DNA of 64,000 nt from Chondrilla cf. caribensis (lineage: Eukaryota > Porifera > Demospongiae > Chondrillida > Chondrillidae): NCBI GenBank assembly GCA_964020155.1, contig OZ026550.1, forward strand, positions 3,078,852-3,142,851, given 5' to 3'. The stretch's first letter is position 1; the number at the start of each line of letters is the position of its first letter. Below are positions 9,680 to 20,417 of the stretch, piece by piece. Under the pieces are notes generated by a model that saw only the letters and a program-made list of their open reading frames with translations, was not told the DNA's origin and made no database searches. Both the position numbers and the translations under genes were made by a program.

Positions 9680-12600
9680 ATGACAACAGAGGATCCAAGT
9701 CTTCAAGTGATATCGACTATATTTATTATATATATTTTAAGGCTGTTGTTCAAATTCATTCAGTTTTTGAGAGTAAGGGAAAGGCCTCCAGGCTCAGAGA
9801 CTCTTCACCATGTTTTTGAACTAGGAAACACAATTCGAATAAAGAAAATGCTTAAGGGAAAGGCTGTTGATCTTTCTGTGAAAGACCCTAAAGGCTATAC
9901 TCCACTACATTATGCTTGCAAAAATGGCAAATTGTGCTGTTTGGAGCATGTAATGAACAGCCAATACGTATATCCTCCAGTCAGCAAACTACTTCGAATA
10001 TCCAGTGGGTATATTTTTGGCAACACTCCACTTACAATCAAAGATGATTCAGATAAAGTAATTCTCCATCATGCCTGTGAGAAGGGTAGTGTACAACTTG
10101 TGAAAAAACTACTTGCAGCAGGTGCCTACCCTAATGTAAGTGATAAACACAACTGTACTCCTCTACACTATGCCTGCAAGAGGGAAGATTTGAAAATTAT
10201 ACGTGCCCTTTTAAAAAAGGGGGCTAATCCTAATGCAGTAGATGTTTTGACTGGCACCCCTTTACATTATGCTTGCAAGACAGGAAATCTACACCTAGTG
10301 CAAACTCTAATTGAGGCTGGTGCTGACCATAGCATAAAAAGGTGGATTGATGGCAACACCCCCCTACATGATGCTGTAGAGCATGGTTTCTTTCATTGTG
10401 TGGACAGTCTTGTCAACTATAGCCCGAGCCCAGGTGCACGATTACCAATCATTCATGATATTTTGTTTACTCGCACTACTCCACTAAACATTGGAAACAG
10501 ATGTGGTAAGAGGGTACTGCATATTGCCTGCATGAAGGGTAATCTCAACATAGTGGAAAAACTTCTTGATGCAGGTGCTAATCCTAATGTATGGGATGAT
10601 GATGCTTTTACCCCTCTTCACACTGCCTGCCAAGGTGGATTTGCACAAATAGTGGACAGACTGATTCAAAAGGGGGCTTCCTGTACAGCAAAAAATAAAC
10701 TTGGTTACATTCCTCTCCACTATGCTTGCTCCAAGGGTTACGTGCAGTGTGTACAACGAATCATTGCTGACAATGCAAGTTACCAACTTAGAATCACCAC
10801 TAAATATATACGTGGTGACACTCCCTTGACCATTAAAGATCCAACTACACATAAAGTCATTTTCCATCATGCTTGTGAGCAGGGGAACAGGGAAGTAGTC
10901 AAAATGCTCATCAAAGAAGGTGCAGATCCTACAGTACAAGATTTTCAAGGTTTCACACCTCTTCACTATGCCTTTCAGAATAATCGATGGGATTGTGCAA
11001 GTTCTCTGGTTGACTATTGTAAACATAAATTGTGCCAAACTGAAGTTGTACGATTTTTAAGTCAGTTCCTCCTTCTAGCATGCAAACAGGATGATATGGA
11101 AATATGTGGGAAGCTAATTGGATTGGGTGGTAACAACCTTGCATTAACAGATAACACTGGTCGCACACCTCTCGACTATGCCTGTGAGAATAAGAATTTG
11201 CCTTTCGTGCATTCTTTAATTGATCATTACACAAAAATCACGCTGAATGCTAAAGACAAGCAAATTTTACAGCCGGTTGTATTTTTTGCCTTCAAGGAAG
11301 GTAATATCGATCTACTCCAGAAACTACTACCAATGGGAATTGATCTTACTGTGAAAGATGCTAATGGCTATTCTCCGCTTCATTATGCCTGTAAACTTGG
11401 GCACTTACACTGCCTAGAGCATGTAATGAATAGCCGAAATGTTTCCAATCTGGATGAGCTACTTACAATGTGTGGTAGGGATGGCAATACTCCTCTGACT
11501 GTTAAAGGAGAATCAGATAGAGTAATTCTTCATCATGCTTGTGCAAAAGGTAGTATGAAACTTGTAGACACACTTATCTCTTCAGGCGCTACAGTGAATG
11601 TAAAAGACAGAAAAAATTACACTCCTTTATTTCTTGCCTGTAGGAGAAAAGAACTTACATTAGTAAAGAAACTCATTGATGCGGGTTCTAACCCTAATGC
11701 AGCTTGTTGTGACATTGGTACACCGTTGCATTTTGCTTTCAAGAATGGGGATGCAAACTTAGTAGAATGTCTTCTTGCTTCCGGTGCTCAAGTAAGTGTA
11801 GCTTATGACACGAGCCCTCTTCATTATGCTCATGGCAAGAAATATTTGCAGTGTGTAGACCATGTGATTAAACACTGCATGGAAAAAATGACCAAAACTG
11901 AAGCCATGCAAACATTGAGTCCATTTCTTTTTGTGGCCTGCACAAGAGGTGATGTTGATCTGCTTGAGAGGCTAATGGAAGTCGATGTTAATTTTACTGT
12001 TCAAGATGAGAAAGGTTACACAGCACTTCATTATGCCTGCGAAAATCTTCAGTTACATTGCTTAGAGTATGTAATCAGCCACTTAGACCATTCCCACGTA
12101 CATAGTCCACTTCAAATATCCAGTGGGGGTATTTTCGGCACCACTTTGCTGACAGTTAGAGATAATTTAGATAAAGTACTTCTTCACCATGCCTCTGAGA
12201 AGGGTAGAATACAGCTTGTGAAGAAACTACTGGAAGTGGGTGCCAAGCCTGATGTAAGTGATGCTCACAACTGTACTCCTCTTCACTATGCTTGCAAGGA
12301 TGGTTTTGTGGATGTGGTAAGTGACCTTGTTACAGCTGGTGCTAACTGTCGAGCTGAAGATAAATGTGGTTACACACCTATCCACTATGCTTGTCAGAAT
12401 GGCCACTTGCAATGTTTAGGTTACTTAATTGACCATTGTGGACCCTCGATATTAAAAATGGCCGCTAGAGATGTATCAGGAACAACCCCTTTAACTATCG
12501 TAGCACCAACATCGCATAACTCTGTTTTACATCACGCTTGTATACAGGGAAACCTTAAAATAGTAGAAATGTTTATCAAGGAGGGTGCAGATCCTAAAAT

Positions 12601-15600
12601 TCAGAACTCAGAACAATTTACACCTCTTCACTATGCCTGTTTAAATGGTCACTTCAAGTGTGCAGAGTGTATAATCAACCATTGTACCAAAACAGTGCCT
12701 ACAACAGAATGCAGACTTTTTTTGAGTTCCATTCTATCATTTTCATGCCAGAAAGGGAATATTGATGTGATCAAGAAACTTGTTGGAGTGGGCATTGATT
12801 TTACAGTAGATGATCTTTGTTCTGCCTGCCAAAACAGTGACTTGGAATGTGTTGAATATCTCATAGCTAACCATCCTTACCCGAGCAGATTACTTGAAAT
12901 GACCAGTAAGGATGGGAAAACTCCAGTGGCAGTAAGAAATTCAGTTGGCCAAACAATATTTCATGTAGCTTGTGCTAAAGGGAACATAGAGGTAGTCAAA
13001 AGACTATTAGCTACAGGTGCTGATCCTGCAGTAAAAGTGGAGCAGTCAGAGAAAACCCCTCTTCATATTGCATGTGAGAATGGTCAATGGCAGTGTGTAG
13101 ATCTCATTTGTGCGAACTGTCCAAAGTCTGAAAAGTTGCTGCAAATTTTTGACAAAACTCCACGGTCACCTGTATACACCAGAGATAGCAATGGCAAAGT
13201 AATTCTTCACCATGCTTGTGAAACAGGTAATTTTCAGTTGGTGAAAAACATCATCTCTGCAGGAGGCTGGACTATTGTTATGGATAATCGTGGATGCACA
13301 CCATTTTGCTCTGCCTGTACTAATGGTCATTTTCAGTGTGCTGAATATGTAATCAACCACACCCGACACCGTGATTTAGTACTTATGTGTGCTTATCATG
13401 ATTACAAATCACAGAATGCTTATATTAATCCTCTTAGGAATAAGGATCGGAATGGACTTACTTTAATGCACTTTCTCTGTACAAGTGGTAATGCTGAAGT
13501 ATTATTGGAAATTGTTGTTAAAGATTTTACCCTGAGTTTTGAAGTGACTGACAATTATGGCAACACTCCTCTCCATTTTGCTTGCCAATATGGTCATTTA
13601 AGATGTGTTGAAATTCTGATTGATATCTACCCTAAGTACATGCTTCAAGTGGACAGAAATCTTTCAAAAACTGATTCTGTTTCAGAGCATATGGCATCTG
13701 AAGAACATAGCACAACCTCAAGCTCTCCGCTTAGTAAGTCGGATAAAACAGGCAAGAATATGTTGCATCATGCATGTGAAATGGGTAATGTTCAATTGGT
13801 TGGCAAATTAATTTCATTTGGAGTATCTGTTCACGAAGTTGATAATGATGGCCACACACCTCTCCATTATGCTTGTAAAGGTGACCATGTAGGAATAGTT
13901 GAAAAATACGTTAAATTGGCATCTGGTCCCAACTTGAAAGTACAAGATCAGAATGGATACACACCCCTTCATTATGCCTGTAGGAACGGAAACTTGTGGT
14001 GTGTAGAAAGTCTGACTAATGTCAGTAAAGATCCGTATGAGCTGTTTCAAGTCAAAAGTAAAGATGGATTCTCTCCTTTAGCTATCAAAGATGAACAGGG
14101 TAGAACAATTCCTTACAGAGCTTGTCAAAAAGGGGATAAGAAATTGCTTTACAAACTGGCTGGTGTTATCAATCCTTATGCTGAAGATGCAGATGGCTAC
14201 ACTCTTTTTATGTATGTAGCCATGTATGTAAAAAATAAGCAAGACTGTGATTCCACCTTTCAAGCCTGTGTCAAAGTATATCGCGGTGACATAAATTTCA
14301 GGCACAAGTCATCTCAGAAAACTGCACTTCATTTGGCCTGTGAATCTGGTAATCTAGCCTTCATAGATCAGATCCTGAAATGTGGTGCTCTGATTAATCT
14401 AAAAGACAATATGGGATGCACACCTCTTCTTGTAGCTTTCAGGAATTTGGAGCATTTGTCTTCTTTGTCAGAATTTAACTTACTCGATCTCGTTAATTTG
14501 CTAATAGCCAAACATTGTGATGTGAATGTAAAAGACACTCTTGGTAATACAGCCCTCCACTATGCTGCTGAATGTGATCATTCCTCAGTCCCTTTGGCTC
14601 TCATAAATGCTGGCAGCGACATTACAGCCAATAATAAGGCTGGTAAGACCTTTTCCGACCTTGCTTCCCCTAAATTATTAGCAGAAGTAAAGGAGAACCT
14701 TTTGGACATTGAGCGTAGACAAATTGTATGTGTCATTGGCTACCAAGAATGTGGCAAGTCCACACTCATTGCATCCTTGGATGAAACACTGCAATTACGT
14801 TCACAAGGAACAATTTATCGTTTATACTCGAGATATTTCCGCCAAGCCAGCTTGATTGAAGCCAGAACAGCTGGAATAGATACCAAAGCACTAAACAGTG
14901 ATTCAGCAGGAGAATTGGTTTTCTTTGATTTTGCCGGACATGCTGAATACTATGTTTCCCATTTTGCATTTCTTGAAAGCGCTCTTTCGGCTCAAGGAGT
15001 ATCTGTGATGTTTATAATGGTGGTTGACCTAAGATGCCCAGAAGAGGAGAGATTGGACCAATGCAGAACATGGCTCATTCAACTCAACACAATTCTCAAA
15101 AATGTGAAGAATAGGAATAAAAACAGTGTAGCAAAAGTGCTTTTAGTTGGCAGTCATCTTGATCACTGGTGGCCTTCACCTTGGAAACATACTGCTGCAG
15201 TTGATTCTCTGACGTGCACCTTGGAAAAGCTTAAACAATCTCTCAATTCCTCCTACATGAGTTTTGTAGACTGTTGGGGGATGGATTGTCGAAGTTTAGA
15301 CTCAAAAGGCATTAGGATGCTTGAAAACTACCTAATACAGAACCGTAACAGTCCAAGTGATGACAATTCTGCAAATAAAGTCCCACTTGGAGCGTGTACA
15401 CTGTTTGACAGACTGAAGAATGTGCATGTTTCCATCACAGTTGAAGGCATAATCAAAGAGCTGCATAAGGGTAGCAAACCAGCTCCATTTCCATTGGAAC
15501 CCAAATATATAGATGGACTATGTCAGGAACTTGCGGCATCAGGTCTAGCACTGTACATTCCTAATAAAAGTACTGCTGGCAACGCGAATGGTTGGCTGAT

Positions 15601-16918
15601 CCTGCAGATGGATGTACTCCTAAGCCGTGTTCATGGCAAAATATTTGCTCCAAATAATCGTCAATTCCCAATGCACCATAAGGATCTTGCAAGCGTACAT
15701 GGATTAGTTGATGCAAAAGATCTGGAGTTGGCTTTGAAAGACTGTGGTCCACAGATGGGATTTGATGTGGAGATGTTGAAGAAAATATTGGAAGTATTTG
15801 AGTTCTATCATACAGTGGATACAAAATTTCTGAGTGAAGATATTGTGAAGTTATCCTGTTCAGACAGACTGAATTCAAAATCCAGTCCCTCACAGTGGCT
15901 CTACTTCCCATCTCTTGTCCGAAAAAAGCTGCCAAATATCCAAGAATCATTTTCTGTACACGATCCAAATTTAAAGTGGTTGTGTTGGGAGCTACGAACG
16001 AAATACATTTTTCCACCTTTATTCCAGCAAGCTCTCTTTGTACGTTTTGGAGCCAAGTTTGCTCAGCATACTGATGAATGCGATATGGAGGATACCCCCT
16101 TTCTGTACGATGTGGGGAAGAATGGCATGTTTTGGACCTCTGAATTTGGAGTGCACATTCGAGTTAATATTGCAAATAAGTCCATTGTTCGAATACTGGC
16201 CTGTGGTACTCAAGTGAATCGCGTAGTTAACCAAGTTGCAGATTTAGCACAAGAAGTCCATTTTGTGAGTCATTACCATGGCATACAGGCACAAGCCCGT
16301 GTCAGGAAGGTCCACAATGGCTCCCTTCTGGCTTGCAGTTTTCTCGTATCCAATGTGATTGATGTCGTTAAAAAGGGAGGAACACACGCTACAAACCTCC
16401 TGGATCCAAATCGAATAGGAGTGGCTCTGACAGAAGTATTTTCCGACTGGGTCTACAGTCTACATGTGTTGGAAAAAATGGCTGGCATGAAATATTCGAA
16501 CCCTAATTCCACAGTGAAGATTGGACATCATCATTGCAAAAGTATGTTAAATCAAACATTTACCTTGTTTGCATTGTATGTTTACGCAATTCACTGTCTC
16601 TCTCCTTTTATAGCATTTAATTCCAAGCAATTTATGGACAAATATCGAAAACAATTCCTGGATGTTGTTGCAGCAAAGGACATTGCAGGAAGACTGGAAA
16701 TCGCAAATATTTTATCGGAGTCTGAATATTATTCTATTAGCAAAACAGACCCTTTGGATGCTAGAGAACGGATGTACAGGTACCTTCGTGACAATGCAGA
16801 TCCTACTGCCATTCAACAACTCTGTGATATCATGTTAAATATGACAGCATATCCCAAAATGAAAGCCCTGGGTAAACGCATGAAAGGAGACGAAGATCTA
16901 AACCTTCCACCAAATTAA
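9680..16918 (+). CDS. Giant ankyrin-repeat protein with Roc-like GTPase, COR-like region and possible death-fold C-terminus
   Basis: A single uninterrupted frame gives 2412 residues from the ATG at 9680. The frame is open to 9512, but that extra part is AT-rich and unlike coding sequence. A hydrophobic segment near residues 10-30 may be a membrane anchor. About 35-40 ankyrin repeats (TPLHYAC and variants) run from about residue 50 to 1670. A Roc-like GTPase follows: P-loop GYQECGKST at 1687-1695, DFAGH at 1750-1754, and VGSHLDH at 1823-1829 as the G4 equivalent. The next 400 residues resemble the COR/winged-helix part of ROCO and DAPK-type proteins. The C-terminal 50-60 residues (around MYRYLRDNADPTAIQQLCD at 2365) look helical and CARD/death-fold-like, which is tentative. 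ROCO proteins act as GTP-regulated scaffolds, and ankyrin plus death-fold layouts suggest a sensing or cell-death role. No kinase domain or leucine-rich repeats are present. The absence of introns contrasts with the neighbouring genes. Confidence 0.85.
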   Translation: MTTEDPSLQVISTIFIIYILRLLFKFIQFLRVRERPPGSETLHHVFELGNTIRIKKMLKGKAVDLSVKDPKGYTPLHYACKNGKLCCLEHVMNSQYVYPPVSKLLRISSGYIFGNTPLTIKDDSDKVILHHACEKGSVQLVKKLLAAGAYPNVSDKHNCTPLHYACKREDLKIIRALLKKGANPNAVDVLTGTPLHYACKTGNLHLVQTLIEAGADHSIKRWIDGNTPLHDAVEHGFFHCVDSLVNYSPSPGARLPIIHDILFTRTTPLNIGNRCGKRVLHIACMKGNLNIVEKLLDAGANPNVWDDDAFTPLHTACQGGFAQIVDRLIQKGASCTAKNKLGYIPLHYACSKGYVQCVQRIIADNASYQLRITTKYIRGDTPLTIKDPTTHKVIFHHACEQGNREVVKMLIKEGADPTVQDFQGFTPLHYAFQNNRWDCASSLVDYCKHKLCQTEVVRFLSQFLLLACKQDDMEICGKLIGLGGNNLALTDNTGRTPLDYACENKNLPFVHSLIDHYTKITLNAKDKQILQPVVFFAFKEGNIDLLQKLLPMGIDLTVKDANGYSPLHYACKLGHLHCLEHVMNSRNVSNLDELLTMCGRDGNTPLTVKGESDRVILHHACAKGSMKLVDTLISSGATVNVKDRKNYTPLFLACRRKELTLVKKLIDAGSNPNAACCDIGTPLHFAFKNGDANLVECLLASGAQVSVAYDTSPLHYAHGKKYLQCVDHVIKHCMEKMTKTEAMQTLSPFLFVACTRGDVDLLERLMEVDVNFTVQDEKGYTALHYACENLQLHCLEYVISHLDHSHVHSPLQISSGGIFGTTLLTVRDNLDKVLLHHASEKGRIQLVKKLLEVGAKPDVSDAHNCTPLHYACKDGFVDVVSDLVTAGANCRAEDKCGYTPIHYACQNGHLQCLGYLIDHCGPSILKMAARDVSGTTPLTIVAPTSHNSVLHHACIQGNLKIVEMFIKEGADPKIQNSEQFTPLHYACLNGHFKCAECIINHCTKTVPTTECRLFLSSILSFSCQKGNIDVIKKLVGVGIDFTVDDLCSACQNSDLECVEYLIANHPYPSRLLEMTSKDGKTPVAVRNSVGQTIFHVACAKGNIEVVKRLLATGADPAVKVEQSEKTPLHIACENGQWQCVDLICANCPKSEKLLQIFDKTPRSPVYTRDSNGKVILHHACETGNFQLVKNIISAGGWTIVMDNRGCTPFCSACTNGHFQCAEYVINHTRHRDLVLMCAYHDYKSQNAYINPLRNKDRNGLTLMHFLCTSGNAEVLLEIVVKDFTLSFEVTDNYGNTPLHFACQYGHLRCVEILIDIYPKYMLQVDRNLSKTDSVSEHMASEEHSTTSSSPLSKSDKTGKNMLHHACEMGNVQLVGKLISFGVSVHEVDNDGHTPLHYACKGDHVGIVEKYVKLASGPNLKVQDQNGYTPLHYACRNGNLWCVESLTNVSKDPYELFQVKSKDGFSPLAIKDEQGRTIPYRACQKGDKKLLYKLAGVINPYAEDADGYTLFMYVAMYVKNKQDCDSTFQACVKVYRGDINFRHKSSQKTALHLACESGNLAFIDQILKCGALINLKDNMGCTPLLVAFRNLEHLSSLSEFNLLDLVNLLIAKHCDVNVKDTLGNTALHYAAECDHSSVPLALINAGSDITANNKAGKTFSDLASPKLLAEVKENLLDIERRQIVCVIGYQECGKSTLIASLDETLQLRSQGTIYRLYSRYFRQASLIEARTAGIDTKALNSDSAGELVFFDFAGHAEYYVSHFAFLESALSAQGVSVMFIMVVDLRCPEEERLDQCRTWLIQLNTILKNVKNRNKNSVAKVLLVGSHLDHWWPSPWKHTAAVDSLTCTLEKLKQSLNSSYMSFVDCWGMDCRSLDSKGIRMLENYLIQNRNSPSDDNSANKVPLGACTLFDRLKNVHVSITVEGIIKELHKGSKPAPFPLEPKYIDGLCQELAASGLALYIPNKSTAGNANGWLILQMDVLLSRVHGKIFAPNNRQFPMHHKDLASVHGLVDAKDLELALKDCGPQMGFDVEMLKKILEVFEFYHTVDTKFLSEDIVKLSCSDRLNSKSSPSQWLYFPSLVRKKLPNIQESFSVHDPNLKWLCWELRTKYIFPPLFQQALFVRFGAKFAQHTDECDMEDTPFLYDVGKNGMFWTSEFGVHIRVNIANKSIVRILACGTQVNRVVNQVADLAQEVHFVSHYHGIQAQARVRKVHNGSLLACSFLVSNVIDVVKKGGTHATNLLDPNRIGVALTEVFSDWVYSLHVLEKMAGMKYSNPNSTVKIGHHHCKSMLNQTFTLFALYVYAIHCLSPFIAFNSKQFMDKYRKQFLDVVAAKDIAGRLEIANILSESEYYSISKTDPLDARERMYRYLRDNADPTAIQQLCDIMLNMTAYPKMKALGKRMKGDEDLNLPPN

Positions 16919-17269
16919 ATAATAATGTCTGGTGAAGAATTACAGTTATATACTGTAATAGTGAATATCTTACAATGATTATCCTGACACTGAGTACTTT
17001 ATATTAATTTTAGATTAATATTGTTTATTATTTTCATTAGTATAATTAGTATTATATGCAATGTATATAATTGATAATACAATATTTAATATGTGTTATA
17101 ATTTATACACTTCATACAATAATATTATATGAAATACTATAATGTTCTTTTTAATAATAATATTAGATAAAATTATATTAATGCTATTGTTACAATATTT
17201 GAACCATATAATACCTATATTGTTCAACATACCTTCAATTATATGACTGTATGGACCTTCCTGATATAT
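16919..17269. other. AT-rich spacer between ankyrin gene and retroelement
   Basis: Nearly pure A/T sequence with many ATT/TAA runs, probably the 3' flank of the ankyrin gene. The 5' boundary of the retroelement falls somewhere near 17260-17300, where composition changes. I could not identify a target-site duplication. Confidence 0.5.
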
Positions 17270-20200
17270 ACAGTGGTGACATATAAAATGGCCGCTTTGA
17301 TCGAAAGATGAATAGCTAAAGAGAAACGAAAATCTACTCCCCACCACCTGCTGCCTACTCCTGATCGTGTTTCTTGATCACTACTGTTGTTACTATTACT
17401 ACTGTTGTCGGCAAACGAGGGTTTTCTTTTTTTTTTATAAAGAACTTTCCGGATCTCATCAAAATATGTCATCGCCAATGGCTTTAGCACCTTGTTCCTC
17501 CTGCGGGCGAGTGTTACAAGTTCGTCGGGACGGAAATGTGAGGATTCATGGCCCAGTGAAGAACCGCTGTCCTGGTTCAAGTTTACCTGCCACCGCCCCG
17601 ACCACAATCACCACCATAGCAAGTTCATCGACAAGCTCAGGCGCGGCTTCGTCCCATCCATCATCTGATGGTCAACCCCAGGTTCCACCGGACGCTTCTG
17701 CGATCAACCCTGGTACGATCAACTGTAGAATTTTGAAAAGGATCCCTCGGGGGTCTCGGGCTCCGTGTGCTCAGAAGCTTTCTTCGATCCTAGACAAAAT
17801 TGTGCAAGATAACAGCCGCGAATCTGCATGGGATCGACTCTTCCGTTTTGCTAGGCGCTGCTTAGCCCAACCAAAACGAGGAGGCCACAGAAGAAGCTTA
17901 GCTACTAGTGTTAATCAGGCGATTGAGCACGAACAGGAAGCATCCACTTCCAGCTGCCCTAGTAGGGGTTCTTCCTTAGCCAAGAAGGTCTCAGCTAAGT
18001 TGGAAGATGGGGATTTTAAGGGAGCAGTTCGTTTAGTTAGCTCAACTGAGCCAGTATGCAAAGCAAATGCGGATTCACTGAAGTTGTTACAGGAGAAACA
18101 CCCCCCTCCCGATCCCCATTCAGAATTCCCACTACCCCATACACAGTCCCCTCCTCCAGTTATGACCACCACAGATGTAGCTCAGGCTGTTTTGTCTTTT
18201 CCAACTGGTTCTGCTGGTGGACCGGATGGGTTAAAGCCACAACATCTGACAGATCTGGTAACCCATTCTCTCAGTAAAGGACCTGATGGTTTCCTTGTCT
18301 CCTTGACTGAGTTTATTAATCTCGTCATTCAAGGAAAAGTCCCACTGTGTGCACGCCCCTTCTTTTTTGGGGCTACCCTGACAGGTCTGAGCAAGAAGGA
18401 TGGAGGTGTAAGGCCAATCGCTGTCGGCTGTGTTATGCGTCGACTGGCTGCAAAGTGCCTGTGCAATTCTGTTTTTGAGAAAATGGGTTCCTTACTTTTC
18501 CCCCACCAACTGGGTTTTGGAACTGCTTTGGGTGCGGAAGCTGCAGTTCATGCTGCTAGGTCATACCTATCAAATTTACAAGATAGTCACCTGATCATAA
18601 AGTTGGATTTTAGGAATGCCTTTAACAGCATCAGGCGAGATTTGATGCTTCATTCAGTTTTGACAAAGGCACCTGAGCTTCTCCCCCTTGCCTATTGCTC
18701 TTACCGTCACCCCTCTCTCCTTTTTTTTGGAGGCTTTACCATCCCATCAGCAGAGGGTGTACAGCAGGGTGACCCACTCGGACCACTTCTTTTCTGTTTG
18801 TCCATCCATGAAATCATCACCAACCTCAAGTCCGAGTTTAATGTTTTCTACCTTGACGATGGTGTACTTGGTGGCCCAGTTGAAGATGTGAAATCTGATG
18901 TAATGAAATTGGAGAAAGCTGCTAATGAGATTGGCCTATCCCTCAATCATGACAAATCAGAAATCATATGTATCGATGATGCATCAAAGTCAAGCATGCT
19001 CTCTCTCTCAGGATCTTTTCGTATAGTGGAGCCTGCAGAGGCAACTCTTCTGGGCTCTCCTATTGGGGGAGATGAATCACTAGACCTAGTTTGGAGGTCC
19101 AAGCTTAATCAACTAGAGACACTCGGTAGCCGTTTAGAACAACTGCAAGCACATGATGCCATTTGCTTGCTCAAGAATGCTCTGGCAATCCCCAAGGTAT
19201 TATATGTCCTCCGAACATCCCCAAGCTTCACATCATCTCTTCTGGGCGCCTTTGATGGAGTCCTCAGGGCTCTCCTAGAGTCCATCTGTAACATTCGGTT
19301 GTCCGATCTAGGCTGGATCCAAGCGTCTTTGCCCGTCAACATAGGAGGGCTGGGTATAAGGAGTGTAACCACGCTGGCACCTTCTGCTTTCTTAGCCTCT
19401 GCTGCAGGTACCTCCTCCATTGCCCTCGCCCTACTCCCTCCGACTTTTCCATCTTTGCCCTGTCCACATAGGGCAGAAGCACTCAGACTCTGGAAGTCCA
19501 GCTCAAGCTTGGCAGACGAGCCCACTGGATCATCGGCTGGCACTCAGAAAGCTTGGGACGGACCAGTCGTGAGCGCACTTGCATCCAACCTCTTGTCCAG
19601 TGCAGCAGACCCTATCACAAGGGCCCGTCTTCTGGCATCACAACAAAAGGAATCTGGTGCGTGGCTCAGTGCCCCCCCTATTTCCGCTGTGGGTCTCCGA
19701 ATGGACAATGATACGATACGGGTGGCAGTTGGACTCTGCCTGGGCTCAGCCCTTTGTCACCCACATGATTGCGCCCATTGTGGAGCCAGTGTATCTGAGA
19801 GGGGCATTCATGCCTTGAGCTGCCGTAAAAGTCAAGGAAGGTTACCCAGACATGCCCATTTGAATGACATTGTTAAGCGTGCCATGATCTCTGCCGACAT
19901 CCCATGCTCCTTAGAGCCAAGAGGCCTCTGCAGGGGAGATGGCAGGCGTCCTGATGGCATGTCTATCATCCCATGGAAACAGGGACGATGCCTCATCTGG
20001 AATGCAACATGCCATGATACTTTTGCCCCCACGAACATCCCTTTTTCCTGCAATGGTGCTGGCATCGTGGCTGACAGAGCAGCAGCAAGCAAACGGATCC
20101 TTTATTCTGATCTTTGTCAATCCCATATTTTCGTCCCCATTGCAATTGAATCTTCTGGATCTTTTGGGAAAGATGCACTTGATTTTCTTCATGACCTTAG

Positions 20201-20417
20201 CCGACGCATTAGACAAAAATCAAAGGACCCACAATCATACCTGAAGCTCTGCCAGAAGATTAGTGTGTGTATTCAACGTTTTAATTCTGTTTCTGTGTTA
20301 GGCTGTAGCTCTACCTCATAATTTAAAAATTGTGTGTGATATGTATTTCTAGGCCATAGTTTTTAATTTAATTGTAAAATATACATATACGTATATGCAT
20401 AATTTGTTCGTATTTTA

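Noticed and set aside
10484..16234. Antisense ORFs of 60-180 codons under the ankyrin gene
   Set aside because: Shadows of a strongly coding sense strand; they contain no domain and no splice context.
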